Assembly (NCBI RefSeq): GCF_900182595.1
Contig: NZ_FXTN01000001.1
Coordinates: 124,001 to 188,000, forward strand
Length of the DNA: 64,000 nt
Reading direction: 5' to 3'
Source of the DNA: Pedobacter westerhofensis
GTDB taxonomy: Bacteria; Bacteroidota; Bacteroidia; Sphingobacteriales; Sphingobacteriaceae
Numbering within the stretch: position 1 is the first letter of the stretch; each line of letters starts with the position of its first letter. This document shows, piece by piece, positions 7,073 through 15,887 of this stretch. A model generated the notes under the pieces. It did no database searches and was not told the DNA's origin. It saw only the letters and a program-made list of their open reading frames with translations. Both the position numbers and the translations under genes were made by a program.

Positions 7073-9460
7073 TTAATTGGCTCTCTTCCGCTCCTCTTCA
7101 CTCGCGGTAGTCCGTTTACGAGCCGCAGCTACGCTGCTGCCCAGTTTATAGGAAAAGCTTACGGTAAATGTGCGCGTATCATTCTTTTGATAAATACCAT
7201 TGTTCTGCCCGTTATTATTGATCAGAATACGGTAAGGATTACCATTGAGAATATCACTGGCGCTAAATCTTAGTGTTGCCTGTTTGTTCAGTAAGGGTTT
7301 ACTGACACCCGTGCTCAGATCGTAAGTTCTGTTAACCTTGAGTGTTCCCTGCTGTACCGCACTGGTGTACCAGGCGCCCAGCTCTGCTTTCCATCCGCTG
7401 TTTTTATCGATGGTAAAAGCATGATCAGTTCTCAGATAACAATAGTATTGCTTGTAGTTATAGGTATTCCCCGGCTGATCTGAACTTTGTGTCCTTCGAT
7501 AACCCTGTGCAATGTTATTGATTTCCCACCAGGAGGCCGGATGATGCACAGAAGAAAGTTCAATGCCTGCATCTTTGATGCTGCCTATATTCTGCTGGGT
7601 ATCAAAAAATGTTTTATTGATATTATCCTGAACGGTTACATTGCTGGCCAGATCATTTATCTGGGTATATACTGCTGCAAAAGTATAATTCTGGTGCAGG
7701 GTATAGGTTAAACGCAGGTCATTGATAATTGAAGGTTTTAAGAAGGGATTACCGCTTTGATAGTTATATGGGCTTGAATAACTTTTTGCGGGATTGAGCT
7801 GCCTGTAGTCAGGACGCTCTACCCTTTTTGAATAGGCAAACCCAAATTCGTTGTTTTCTGAAGCTTTATAGCTTACAAATACTGTAGGAAACACACGTAA
7901 ATACTTGTTTGTATTGATGGAATCAAGAGAAGCTGAAATCCCTTTGGTTGTGGTGTACTCGGCACGTAATCCCCCCTTGTAGGTCCATTCATTGATTGAA
8001 CCTGAGATACTCGTATAACCAGCCGCAGTATTTTCTGTGTAGTGAAACCTGTCGCTTCGTAAGAGATCCAGAACGGGAGTGCCAGCCGCTGTGTTATAAA
8101 AATCGAATAAGTTTTCACTCACTGTGCTGCTGTACTTTGCACCGGATTCCATTGACCATGTTTTGCCTAAACGGTATTCATAATCTACTTTGCCTGACCA
8201 GATATTGATCTTCTGTGTTGATGGATAGGAAACCTGATAGAGCGCAGAAGATATACTTCCATCCGGCAGGTAGGTCAGGTTGTTCAGGTTTTGGGTATTG
8301 TTTTTTGTAAAGGGGGCATAATCCACATCTATGTTCAGGCTTTTTCCATTGGTGTCCAATTTTACCTTATAATTCAGGTTGAAACTATACTGGCTGCCAT
8401 CGCCTTTACTGTTAGCTGTGGTGCGCAGCACTGAATCAGGGCTTGAAGCGTAGTTATTATAAATATTGGTCCTGCCATTGCTATAACCGCTGGTTGCCGA
8501 GTTATTGCCGGTAACGAGAACACCAATCACCTGATTGTCTGTAAGGTTATAGTCTGCCCCTGCTGTATAATTGCTCACTTTGCTTTTGCTGACACTGGCC
8601 CTGCTACCATCCCAATAGGCATATGAACCAGGGCTTTGGAAAATGGTATAAGTATCCAGGTGACGTTTAATATCCCTGTCGCTATAGCCGTAACTCCCAA
8701 AAACGTTGAGCTTATTCTTGCGGTAGTTAAAAGTCCCGTTTCCGGTATACCTGTTCAATTCTCCCCGCGTATAGCCACCACTTAAACTGGCATTAAATCC
8801 GTCTGCCTTACTTTTTTTTGATACGATATTGATAACCGCACCACCCTGAGCTTCATATTTGGAAGATGGGTTTGGCATCACTTCTATTTTAGAAATATTG
8901 TCGGAGGGGATACTTTGCAGGTATGCCGAGAGGTCATCACCCGACAAGCGAACAGGTTTTCCATCCATATACACTGTGGCGCCTTTATTGTTCGTTTTGA
9001 TCACCCCGTCGTTTGAAGTTTGTACACCCGGAGCCTTGGTTAAAGCTTCCCAGGCCGAACCTCCGCTGGCCATAATGCTGTTCTCTACATTGAATACAAT
9101 GCGGTCTATCTTGCGTTCGATCGTGGGTTTCTTAAAGGTAATCGCCACCTCCTTCAACTCTTTGCTATCGCTGAGCAGTATTAGCTTTAAGCTATCTTTT
9201 GGTAAATTGAAACTACGCAGCAAGGGTTTGTAGCCAATAAGGGATACCGAAAGCTGATAAGTGGATTGATTTAAATTGCTGAATGTGAATTTGCCCATAT
9301 CGGCCAGCTGGCTGTTCACTACCTGTCCATTTTGTGACAGTGTTACGGTAGCTGCATCCAGCGGCTTACCTTTTTCGTCATTGACAATTCCGTTTAACTT
9401 TTGTTGTGCTGATAGCTGGAATGGAAGTAGCAGTATTAAAAAATAAAATAGCGTTTTCAT
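7073..9460 (-). CDS. TonB-dependent-receptor-like outer membrane beta-barrel protein (OMP_b-brl_3 type)
   Basis: I place the start at the ATG at 9460 (MKTLFYFLILLLPFQLSAQQ), giving a clean signal peptide and 795 aa; the longer frame to 9505 is less likely. After it comes a carboxypeptidase-like regulatory domain (KLNGIVNDEKGKPLDAATVTL), a plug-like region (APGVQTSNDGVIKTNNKGATVYMDGKPV, then IEVMPNPSSKYEAQGGAVINIV) and a long beta barrel to the C-terminus. The family is related to TonB receptors but usually lacks a SusD partner; substrates are mostly unknown. The C-terminal tail is unusually basic. It is divergent from a histidine kinase/response regulator pair, with phased repeats between them, so it is probably their regulatory target. 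Confidence 0.88.
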   Translation of the reverse strand: MKTLFYFLILLLPFQLSAQQKLNGIVNDEKGKPLDAATVTLSQNGQVVNSQLADMGKFTFSNLNQSTYQLSVSLIGYKPLLRSFNLPKDSLKLILLSDSKELKEVAITFKKPTIERKIDRIVFNVENSIMASGGSAWEALTKAPGVQTSNDGVIKTNNKGATVYMDGKPVRLSGDDLSAYLQSIPSDNISKIEVMPNPSSKYEAQGGAVINIVSKKSKADGFNASLSGGYTRGELNRYTGNGTFNYRKNKLNVFGSYGYSDRDIKRHLDTYTIFQSPGSYAYWDGSRASVSKSKVSNYTAGADYNLTDNQVIGVLVTGNNSATSGYSNGRTNIYNNYASSPDSVLRTTANSKGDGSQYSFNLNYKVKLDTNGKSLNIDVDYAPFTKNNTQNLNNLTYLPDGSISSALYQVSYPSTQKINIWSGKVDYEYRLGKTWSMESGAKYSSTVSENLFDFYNTAAGTPVLDLLRSDRFHYTENTAAGYTSISGSINEWTYKGGLRAEYTTTKGISASLDSINTNKYLRVFPTVFVSYKASENNEFGFAYSKRVERPDYRQLNPAKSYSSPYNYQSGNPFLKPSIINDLRLTYTLHQNYTFAAVYTQINDLASNVTVQDNINKTFFDTQQNIGSIKDAGIELSSVHHPASWWEINNIAQGYRRTQSSDQPGNTYNYKQYYCYLRTDHAFTIDKNSGWKAELGAWYTSAVQQGTLKVNRTYDLSTGVSKPLLNKQATLRFSASDILNGNPYRILINNNGQNNGIYQKNDTRTFTVSFSYKLGSSVAAARKRTTASEEERKRAN

Positions 9461-9530
9461 CTGGTTATTTATTTGATGTCGATTGTTAAATAAATCATAA
9501 CACAAACCTCCACTTTTGCTTCCTTAACGG

Positions 9531-9557
9531 GAGTTAAGTTGAGTTAAATAGAGTTAA
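9531..9557. promoter_or_regulatory. Three direct repeats GAGTTAA at exact 10-bp spacing (probable response regulator operator)
   Basis: Copies start at 9531, 9541 and 9551, one helical turn apart, in the divergent region between the receptor gene and the histidine kinase gene. Phased tandem repeats on one face of the helix are typical of OmpR/PhoB-family binding sites, and such a regulator is encoded by this kinase operon. The repeats overlap the -33 side of the promoter proposed for the kinase operon. Confidence 0.65.
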
Positions 9558-9569
9558 ATCGTATCTTGA
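9539..9569 (+). promoter_or_regulatory. Candidate Bacteroidota promoter of the histidine kinase/response regulator operon
   Basis: TTG at 9539-9541, a 20-bp spacer, then TATCTTGA at 9562-9569, close to the phylum consensus TTG-N19-21-TAnnTTTG. It lies 40 bp upstream of the kinase start. Confidence 0.45.
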
Positions 9570-9608
9570 CAGGATTGTAGCAGAGAAAATTATGAGGAAC
9601 TTCACACT

Positions 9609-11066
9609 ATGAAATGGTTCAAAGCAAAATATACCTATGTACTGATCATACTCTCGCTGCTGTTGAGCACCGGTCTGCAGGTAGTGTGGCTGCAGCAACT
9701 ATTTTTTGCACAGCAAAAGCAATTGAAACAGGATATAGAGCACCTGGTAAGCATGACCGCCCAAACGAACATCTATAACAGCATTAACTCCTTTAAAACT
9801 CCGGGCAACCGCAGGCAAATTAAGCAGCTCTTTTTATCTCCTCAGTGGGAACAGCTACGCTACGCTTTTGAAAATATGAAGATTGCCGGGATCAGCGCAA
9901 GCTACAGTATTACCATTGAAGATGACAGTACCGTTGTGGGCATGAAATTGAGTTTGCAAAATACTCCGGTAAGGAGAAAAATACGAAGGCCAATTAACAC
10001 CAATACGGGGCTCACTGAAGCACAGCTGGTTGCAAATGACAGCCTGTCGAGAATTGATATGAAAAATAAAGTAGCAGCTGGCCTCAGAGCGATGGGCTAT
10101 TCCTCAGAAATATATTACAACATTTATGCTTATACCGACTCCATAAAGGTTTTTGAAACCAATAAGCCTAAGAATTTCAAACCCAAATATACAACCAGTA
10201 AATACCAGTATAATATACAGAGCCTCTACCGGTACCAGCTGACCATGCCGGAAATCAATGACGTGGTATGGTACCGCATGCGCTATTACCTGGCTTCTTC
10301 GATCTTAATGGTACTGCTTACCTGCACTGCATTTTATTTTATATTAAGACTGCTGCGAAACCAGCAATTATATGCTGATGCAAAGGCAGACTTTACCAGT
10401 AACATGACCCATGAATTTAAAACGCCGATAGCAACGGTGTCGGTAGCGCTGGAATCTATCAAAAAATATAACCTGATCAACAATCCTGAGACTTTGCTGA
10501 ACTACCTCGATATTAGTCAGCATGAACTCCGCAGACTAGACCTGATGGTAGAAAAGGTGTTGAATATCAGCAATGGGGACGAAGTACAGCAACCGCTTAA
10601 ACTGGAACTGTACGACCTGCAATCGGGGCTGCAGCAAGTTATTGCATCCATGCAGCTGCAATTGTTAAACAGCCATGCCAGCATCAGGTTTAACACTTCA
10701 GATGAACCATGTTTTGTATATGGCGACCCGGTACATTTAACGAATGTATTTTATAACCTGATAGACAATGCAATTAAGTACTCAGGTACAAACCTGATAC
10801 TGGAAATTAACTGCAAAGAAGATGCCGGTCATATAACGCTGAATTTTAAAGATAACGGGCCGGGCATTGATAAGATATATCAAAAAAACATCTTTGAAAG
10901 ATTTTACAGGATCCCGGTGAAGGGAAGCACACACGACATCAAAGGATCAGGACTGGGCCTGCACTATGTGAAACAGACCATAGAAAAACACGACGGGACA
11001 ATCAGGATTAAAAGTGAGCCCGGCCATGGAACCAACTTTATCATTACTTTACCCGCAGCATCATGA
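9609..11066 (+). CDS. Two-component sensor histidine kinase
   Basis: The 485-aa membrane kinase has an N-terminal transmembrane helix (about 9-30), a periplasmic sensor region of about 200 residues with no domain I recognise, and a second helix at about 227-247. Then follow the HisKA dimerisation domain with phosphoacceptor H268 (NMTHEFKTP) and the ATPase domain: N-box FYNLIDNAIKYSG at 381-393, DNGPGI at 415-420 and GSGLGL at 446-451. It is complete and of normal length. Its stop overlaps the response regulator ATG by 4 bp (ATGA), so the two are translationally coupled. The divergent beta-barrel receptor gene is the likely controlled gene, and the periplasmic loop may monitor its substrate or envelope state. 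Confidence 0.95.
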   Translation: MKWFKAKYTYVLIILSLLLSTGLQVVWLQQLFFAQQKQLKQDIEHLVSMTAQTNIYNSINSFKTPGNRRQIKQLFLSPQWEQLRYAFENMKIAGISASYSITIEDDSTVVGMKLSLQNTPVRRKIRRPINTNTGLTEAQLVANDSLSRIDMKNKVAAGLRAMGYSSEIYYNIYAYTDSIKVFETNKPKNFKPKYTTSKYQYNIQSLYRYQLTMPEINDVVWYRMRYYLASSILMVLLTCTAFYFILRLLRNQQLYADAKADFTSNMTHEFKTPIATVSVALESIKKYNLINNPETLLNYLDISQHELRRLDLMVEKVLNISNGDEVQQPLKLELYDLQSGLQQVIASMQLQLLNSHASIRFNTSDEPCFVYGDPVHLTNVFYNLIDNAIKYSGTNLILEINCKEDAGHITLNFKDNGPGIDKIYQKNIFERFYRIPVKGSTHDIKGSGLGLHYVKQTIEKHDGTIRIKSEPGHGTNFIITLPAAS

Positions 11067-11755
11067 GTTTAAAAGTATTATATGTAGAAGACGAGCCCTT
11101 TTTGTCGCACATTGTGAGCGACGGCCTGAAGAGCAGTGGTTATACGGTACAGGTTGTTGCAGACGGGAACCTGGTGATGGATGCGTACCGTTCTTTTATA
11201 CCGGATATCTGCATCCTGGACATCATGCTGCCCTCCAAAGATGGCTACACCCTGGCGAAGGAACTCAAAGAAGTTCAGGCAGACCTGCCCATCATCTTTT
11301 TAAGTGCAAAAGTGCTCACCGAAGATGTGGTGAAGGGCTTTAAATCCGGTGGTAACGATTACCTAAAAAAGCCCTTTAGCATGGAAGAACTGCTGGTACG
11401 AATGGAAGCGCTGCTGCACCGTTTTGGCAGGGAAACTATCAGTTCTGCAACGGAAAGCAGTAAAATCTACGACTTCGGGAATTGTCAGCTTGATACCGTC
11501 CAGCAGATTTTAACCACCTCCACCGGTGACCATTCCCTTTCCTTTAAAGAATCGGCCCTGCTGGAGATGATGATCCTTCGAAAAAACGACGTACTTGAAC
11601 GGCAGGAAGCGCTGATCAAGATCTGGGGAGATGACAACTACTACAATACCAGAAGCATGGATGTGTTTATGACGCATTTGAGAAAACTGCTGAAAGACGA
11701 ACCGGGTATTCAGATCATGAATCTGAGAAGTATAGGTTATAAGCTCATCTGTTGA
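11063..11755 (+). CDS. OmpR-family two-component response regulator
   Basis: The 230-aa protein has a receiver domain with acidic pocket D10/E11, phosphoacceptor D53 (CILDIMLPSKDG), S81 and K103 (KKPF). A C-terminal winged helix follows (SFKESALLEMMILRKNDVLERQEALIKIWG, ending LRSIGYKLIC). Both domains are complete and typical of OmpR/PhoB regulators. It is the cognate partner of the overlapping upstream kinase. The three GAGTTAA repeats upstream of the operon have the geometry expected for its binding, implying autoregulation and control of the divergent receptor. Confidence 0.95.
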   Translation: MSLKVLYVEDEPFLSHIVSDGLKSSGYTVQVVADGNLVMDAYRSFIPDICILDIMLPSKDGYTLAKELKEVQADLPIIFLSAKVLTEDVVKGFKSGGNDYLKKPFSMEELLVRMEALLHRFGRETISSATESSKIYDFGNCQLDTVQQILTTSTGDHSLSFKESALLEMMILRKNDVLERQEALIKIWGDDNYYNTRSMDVFMTHLRKLLKDEPGIQIMNLRSIGYKLIC

Positions 11756-11840
11756 ACCAGTATTATGTGCCCAACAGCTTTTCGGTTTTATGCAGCTTCC
11801 GTTCATGAGCAGTAATCCCCTAAAGTTAATGTAATACAAC

Positions 11841-11867
11841 GGCAAACCCTGGTCAAAAGGGTTTGCC
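11841..11867. terminator. Bidirectional terminator hairpin
   Basis: GGCAAACCCT at 11841-11850 pairs exactly with AGGGTTTGCC at 11858-11867 across a 7-nt loop. It lies between the convergent response regulator and phosphodiesterase genes. Confidence 0.75.
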
Positions 11868-11889
11868 ATTCTTATTGAATAATAATCAG

Positions 11890-13242
11890 TTATTTCGCTG
11901 TGAGTAATCCGGGATACAGCACTCCATCTGCACCGTTCAGCTGTAGGTTCAGCAGTTTGGCAATCAGCGGGGCAATATCTTCCTGACCGATCAACGGTAA
12001 AACAACACCTTTTTTGATGCCTCTGCCAAAGGTTACAAACCCGGTTTGGATCTCTTTAAAATCGGTAGGCAGATAGCCATGGGTACCACCCTTTGCAGCA
12101 GTTAACAGCGCTCCTTTTGCTGTTGCACCAAAGCTGATGCCCTGGTAAGCGGCCAGTGCCAACGCAGCATTTGGATCGCCCTGTGCAGCAGCAATCTGTT
12201 GTTTATCTAAAACATGGTACAGTTTTTTTACCCCTTGCGGCAGCTGATCCAGCGCTTTGGTTATCTTTTGAAGCGTTTCGCTGTCACTGGGCTCTCGCAG
12301 GTGCAAAAAGGCCGACCCGCCGCTGGCCTGAAAATAGGCTTTCCAGCTGGCTTTGTCGGCATCTTTGTAAAGGCCCAGATCAGATAACAACACGTTAGGG
12401 TTAAATTGTGTATGGATATCTACAAAGCCGTGGTCACCCGTAATAATAAAAGTTGTGCTGTCCTTAAGGCCGGCCTTGTCCACCGCATCAAAAAGGGTTT
12501 TCAGGGCTACATCCACACCTGTGACTGCCCAGCGTACTTTGAATCCCTCGCGGCCTTCCTCATGCTGGTTATGGTCGGTAAGCCCGATATGTATCGCTAA
12601 AAATCCTGGTTTGTACTTTTGCAGGATATAGGCAGCCATCCTTGTTTTGTTCTGGTCGTTCGTATTGTCGTCCAGTGCAGCGCCATATTCGCCAAGTTTA
12701 CCAATGGCATTGTCCTGCACTTCCTGGAACAGCGACTTGGGATTGGATTCCTGATATAGCGCTTTGATCTCATCTTTCTTCTCTTCCTTGTTTTTTGGCA
12801 GGATCACATATTCCGGCAGGTTATAATCAATGGGCGCGCCCACCGTTACAGGCCAGCTTACACCTGCGGTACTGAGCCCGGCATCCTTTGCCGCTGTCCA
12901 CAAAGTTGGGACTTTGATATCCTTATAGTACCAGAACCATTTGCCCGTGATACCGAGAGGCTCTACCGGGACATTGTAATAAATACCATGTTTGGCCGGT
13001 AATACACCGCTGATGATGGTGGTATGCGAAGGATAGGTAACTGTAGGAAAGCTGCCCCGGACACCCTCTGCATAGGCCCCGGATTTCATCGCCTCGCGCA
13101 GATTTACCATTCCCCATGACGGGTCGAGATAAAACTCAGGGCGCAAGCCGTCTATACTGATCAATACCACATGTTTTTTCTGAGCATGTGCATTTGCTGT
13201 GAAGAGCAGGCATAAGCAGATGCCTGTAAATAATTTTCTCAT
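11890..13242 (-). CDS. Secreted nucleotide pyrophosphatase/phosphodiesterase-like enzyme (alkaline phosphatase superfamily)
   Basis: With the ATG at 13242 the protein is 450 aa and opens with a signal peptide (MRKLFTGICLCLLFTANAHA). It has the ENPP layout: metal ligand D31 in LISIDGLRP, nucleophile T67 in SFPTVTYPSHT, a ligand set in GLTDHNQHEEG, another in ITGDHGF, and the late His in GGTHGYLP. These enzymes use two zinc ions and a Thr nucleophile to cleave phosphodiester or pyrophosphate bonds. Exact substrates (nucleotides, phospholipid head groups, teichoic-type polymers) cannot be read. It is the last gene of an ECF-FecR-SusC-SusD-phosphoesterase locus and starts 16 bp after the metallophosphoesterase. 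Confidence 0.9.
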   Translation of the reverse strand: MRKLFTGICLCLLFTANAHAQKKHVVLISIDGLRPEFYLDPSWGMVNLREAMKSGAYAEGVRGSFPTVTYPSHTTIISGVLPAKHGIYYNVPVEPLGITGKWFWYYKDIKVPTLWTAAKDAGLSTAGVSWPVTVGAPIDYNLPEYVILPKNKEEKKDEIKALYQESNPKSLFQEVQDNAIGKLGEYGAALDDNTNDQNKTRMAAYILQKYKPGFLAIHIGLTDHNQHEEGREGFKVRWAVTGVDVALKTLFDAVDKAGLKDSTTFIITGDHGFVDIHTQFNPNVLLSDLGLYKDADKASWKAYFQASGGSAFLHLREPSDSETLQKITKALDQLPQGVKKLYHVLDKQQIAAAQGDPNAALALAAYQGISFGATAKGALLTAAKGGTHGYLPTDFKEIQTGFVTFGRGIKKGVVLPLIGQEDIAPLIAKLLNLQLNGADGVLYPGLLTAK

Positions 13243-13258
13243 GTAATTGATATTAAGC

Positions 13259-14326
13259 TTATTGATTAGCTGACTGTGCATTGTCAAACAAGGGAACTGT
13301 AAACTGGCTGTCTGCATCGGTTTCCTTTAGTTTGGCATAGGGCGAAAATGTCTGTACACTGAGCTGGTTCTTTTTAACGGAAAATTTATACAGGCGCATT
13401 AATCCGTTGCCGCCATTAGGCCTGCTCTGGTAGTCGTTCAGAAAGGTTTGAACGGTGTGACCGTTATAAACGTCGCTTCGGTAGCCTTCGCCATTTGCAC
13501 CCACGTGGCCGCAAAGCATCATAAAGAGGTTTGCATTTGCTTTCAGCGCTTCATAAATCGCTTTGCCTTCGGCATTGAACGGAGCCTGCGGCGTATTGCT
13601 TCCCTTTACAGGATTATAAAAGAGAATGGAATGACTGATTACGATCGCTTTGCGCAGGGCATTCTCTTTCAATATCCGGTTTGCCCAGGTGAAAACATTG
13701 GCCTGATCTTCATTATGTGCATCAAACTCAAGGAACAATGTGATAAAATCGATACCGCCCGCAGTGAATTTGTCATAGTGACTGTCATTATTTTCGCCAT
13801 AATGCCCGCCATAATATGGCCTACCCTCAAAGTGTTTTACACCGAAATATTTGTTAAATCCGATAGTAGTTCCTGTAACCGGATATTGCGAAGGAAACTG
13901 GTCGTGATTACCTACGGTAAGACCATATGGAATGCTTACCGGCGATTCAAGTCCGTAGAGGGCAGTTTTTGCAAGGTACCATTCCGCAGCCTGCGTTACG
14001 GGGTTATCACCGTGTTCTGTGATATCGCCCATATGGGCTACATAGGCAATATTTTCTTTAACCTGGTTTTTCCTGATCCATTCGATTTGTGCTTTGAACA
14101 TATCGAAGGTACCGCCCAGCTGGGCCTGGGCAAGGTAATATTGCGTGTCAGGTATAACCGCGATAGAAAATTCTCCCTCTTTAACTACCGCCGGCCGGCC
14201 TGTTGCGGGGGTATCAATAACGAGACAGGGCATGTTCAGGTTGTGGGATGCAGCACCAGAATTGAGCGCCCCCAAACATAAGCTGCAGCTCAATGCAGCT
14301 GACCATAGTTTTGTTGTATTTTTCAT
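13259..14326 (-). CDS. Secreted calcineurin-like metallophosphoesterase
   Basis: The 355-aa protein has a signal peptide and the metallophosphoesterase blocks in order: D60 in VIPDTQYY, G100-D101 in HMGDITEHGD, the GNHD block at 139-142, SH in IVISHSILF, and GH in MLCGHVGANG. These make a two-metal centre that hydrolyses phosphomonoesters or diesters. The variable C-terminal part suggests an individual substrate. It lies 5 bp downstream of the SusD gene and just upstream of an ENPP-type phosphodiesterase. The two secreted enzymes plausibly act in series, a diesterase followed by a monoesterase, on the ligand imported by the neighbouring SusC/D. Confidence 0.88.
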   Translation of the reverse strand: MKNTTKLWSAALSCSLCLGALNSGAASHNLNMPCLVIDTPATGRPAVVKEGEFSIAVIPDTQYYLAQAQLGGTFDMFKAQIEWIRKNQVKENIAYVAHMGDITEHGDNPVTQAAEWYLAKTALYGLESPVSIPYGLTVGNHDQFPSQYPVTGTTIGFNKYFGVKHFEGRPYYGGHYGENNDSHYDKFTAGGIDFITLFLEFDAHNEDQANVFTWANRILKENALRKAIVISHSILFYNPVKGSNTPQAPFNAEGKAIYEALKANANLFMMLCGHVGANGEGYRSDVYNGHTVQTFLNDYQSRPNGGNGLMRLYKFSVKKNQLSVQTFSPYAKLKETDADSQFTVPLFDNAQSANQ

Positions 14327-14331
14327 AATGA

Positions 14332-15882
14332 TTATAGTGGGTTTTGGATCATACCGCCGGGGTTAAGCTCTACCTCGTATTGCGGTATCGGGAATAACAA
14401 TTTGTTTTGGGTAAGCATGTAAGCATCCGATGAAAGATAATTTACCTGCGTTTTTAACTTTGCGCCAAAAGCATTCACGGTTTCTATCGCTTTGCCGCTG
14501 CGTACCAGATCATTCCAGCGGTGGTTTTCAAAGGCCAGTTCAACCCGTCGTTCATGGGCAATGATATCCCTGAGCGCGACTGCACTGTTAGCGGGAGCAG
14601 GTGCCAAACCTGCCCTGCTGCGCACGGTATTCAATGCGGTAAGGGGCGATTTTCCCTGTTCATTCTGTACTTCGGCCAGTAGCAGCAGGGCATCTGCATA
14701 GCGGTAGATCGGGAAATTATCTCCGGAACCGGTGGTGACGATCAGCGGTGCGTGTACATACTTTTTGATGTAGGGCACCCCGGTTTTTCCTGCCGCAGGG
14801 GTATAATTGAGAATGCTTTTATTGGCAGAATAGACAAACAGGTCACTGGCATTATAGGCGCCTTCTACAATACCGATCGAGGCATCAAGACGCTTGTCGT
14901 TTGGTTCATAGCTGCTGATCAGGTCGGCACTCGGGGTATTCCAGCCGCCAGTAGAGCTGTTATTAATGTTTATGCCCAGAACGATAGAAGTATTGGAGCT
15001 GCGGGGCAGGAAATGAAAGGTTAAAGGATTGGGTGTAGTTCCCAGTTCATTGCCCGGCAGGTATTGCACTTCAAATATCGACTCCTTACTGTTTTTATTG
15101 GTCGGGGAAAAGGCATCGGCATAATTGGCGTTCAATGCATAACCCATTGCAGGTAGAGTATTCAGTAATACTTCGGCTTCTGCCCATTTCTTCTGGGTAG
15201 CGTACACTTCTGCCAGCAGCATTGTTGCAGCACCTTTTGTGCCCGCTCCGGACTGCGGGAATTTGGCCGGTGCGCTGAGTTTGCTGATCGCATCTTTTGC
15301 GTCGGCAATGATCTGCGTATACACTTCATCGGTGCCAGACCGGTTTTTGAAAGCATCACCGGTAGTCTTCACTTCCTTCAGAAATAAGGGCAGTCCGCCA
15401 TACAATCTAACCAGTTTAAAATAATACCAGGCCCTCAGGAATTTCGCTTCTCCGTCTATCGGTGCTTTTACCACATCGCTGAGATCAGCAGCAGCCAGGC
15501 GTTCTATCACAATGTTTGTACGGGATATTCCCGTGTAACAATGCTGCCAGACTGCATTTGCATAATCATTGGTGGGCGTGTTGGTAAAGTCTGAGATCTG
15601 CTCCCTGTACAGGTAGGCCGTACCGCGGTTACTGGGGTAAGGTTGGTAAATGGTATTGTCAGAATGCATTTCCGAAGTGAAATAATCATTCAGCAGTACA
15701 TCCCTCAGGGGCGCATATGCTGCCACTACAGCCTGTTTAAACTGATCTTCTGTTTTAAAAAAGGTTTCACCTGTATAAGAATCCTCGGGCTTCAGATCAA
15801 TGAAATCCTTTTTGCATGATGACGCTGTCACAATCAGCACCAGCAGTATACTATATATTTTGTTCATGTTGAGCTTGTTCAT
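14332..15882 (-). CDS. RagB/SusD family nutrient-binding outer membrane lipoprotein
   Basis: About 516 aa. The frame opens at a GTG at 15888, but ATGs at 15882 and 15867 are better starts; the latter gives MNKIYSILLVLIVTASSC, a type II signal with the lipobox Cys. The body shows the SusD pattern: DFIDLKPEDSYTGETFF, then LRAWYYFKLVRLYGGLPLF in the TPR-like region, and the C-terminal block ALNTVRSRAGLAP with HERRVELAFENHRWNDLVRSG. SusD proteins sit on the cell surface over the SusC barrel and capture ligand. The start overlaps or abuts the SusC stop at 15888-15890. Confidence 0.95.
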   Translation of the reverse strand: MNKLNMNKIYSILLVLIVTASSCKKDFIDLKPEDSYTGETFFKTEDQFKQAVVAAYAPLRDVLLNDYFTSEMHSDNTIYQPYPSNRGTAYLYREQISDFTNTPTNDYANAVWQHCYTGISRTNIVIERLAAADLSDVVKAPIDGEAKFLRAWYYFKLVRLYGGLPLFLKEVKTTGDAFKNRSGTDEVYTQIIADAKDAISKLSAPAKFPQSGAGTKGAATMLLAEVYATQKKWAEAEVLLNTLPAMGYALNANYADAFSPTNKNSKESIFEVQYLPGNELGTTPNPLTFHFLPRSSNTSIVLGININNSSTGGWNTPSADLISSYEPNDKRLDASIGIVEGAYNASDLFVYSANKSILNYTPAAGKTGVPYIKKYVHAPLIVTTGSGDNFPIYRYADALLLLAEVQNEQGKSPLTALNTVRSRAGLAPAPANSAVALRDIIAHERRVELAFENHRWNDLVRSGKAIETVNAFGAKLKTQVNYLSSDAYMLTQNKLLFPIPQYEVELNPGGMIQNPL

Positions 15883-15887
15883 ATCCA

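Noticed and set aside
13448..14281. Plus-strand frame of 277 codons opposite the metallophosphoesterase
   Set aside because: All metallophosphoesterase motifs are on the minus strand; the plus frame has a Cys- and Ile-rich random composition.
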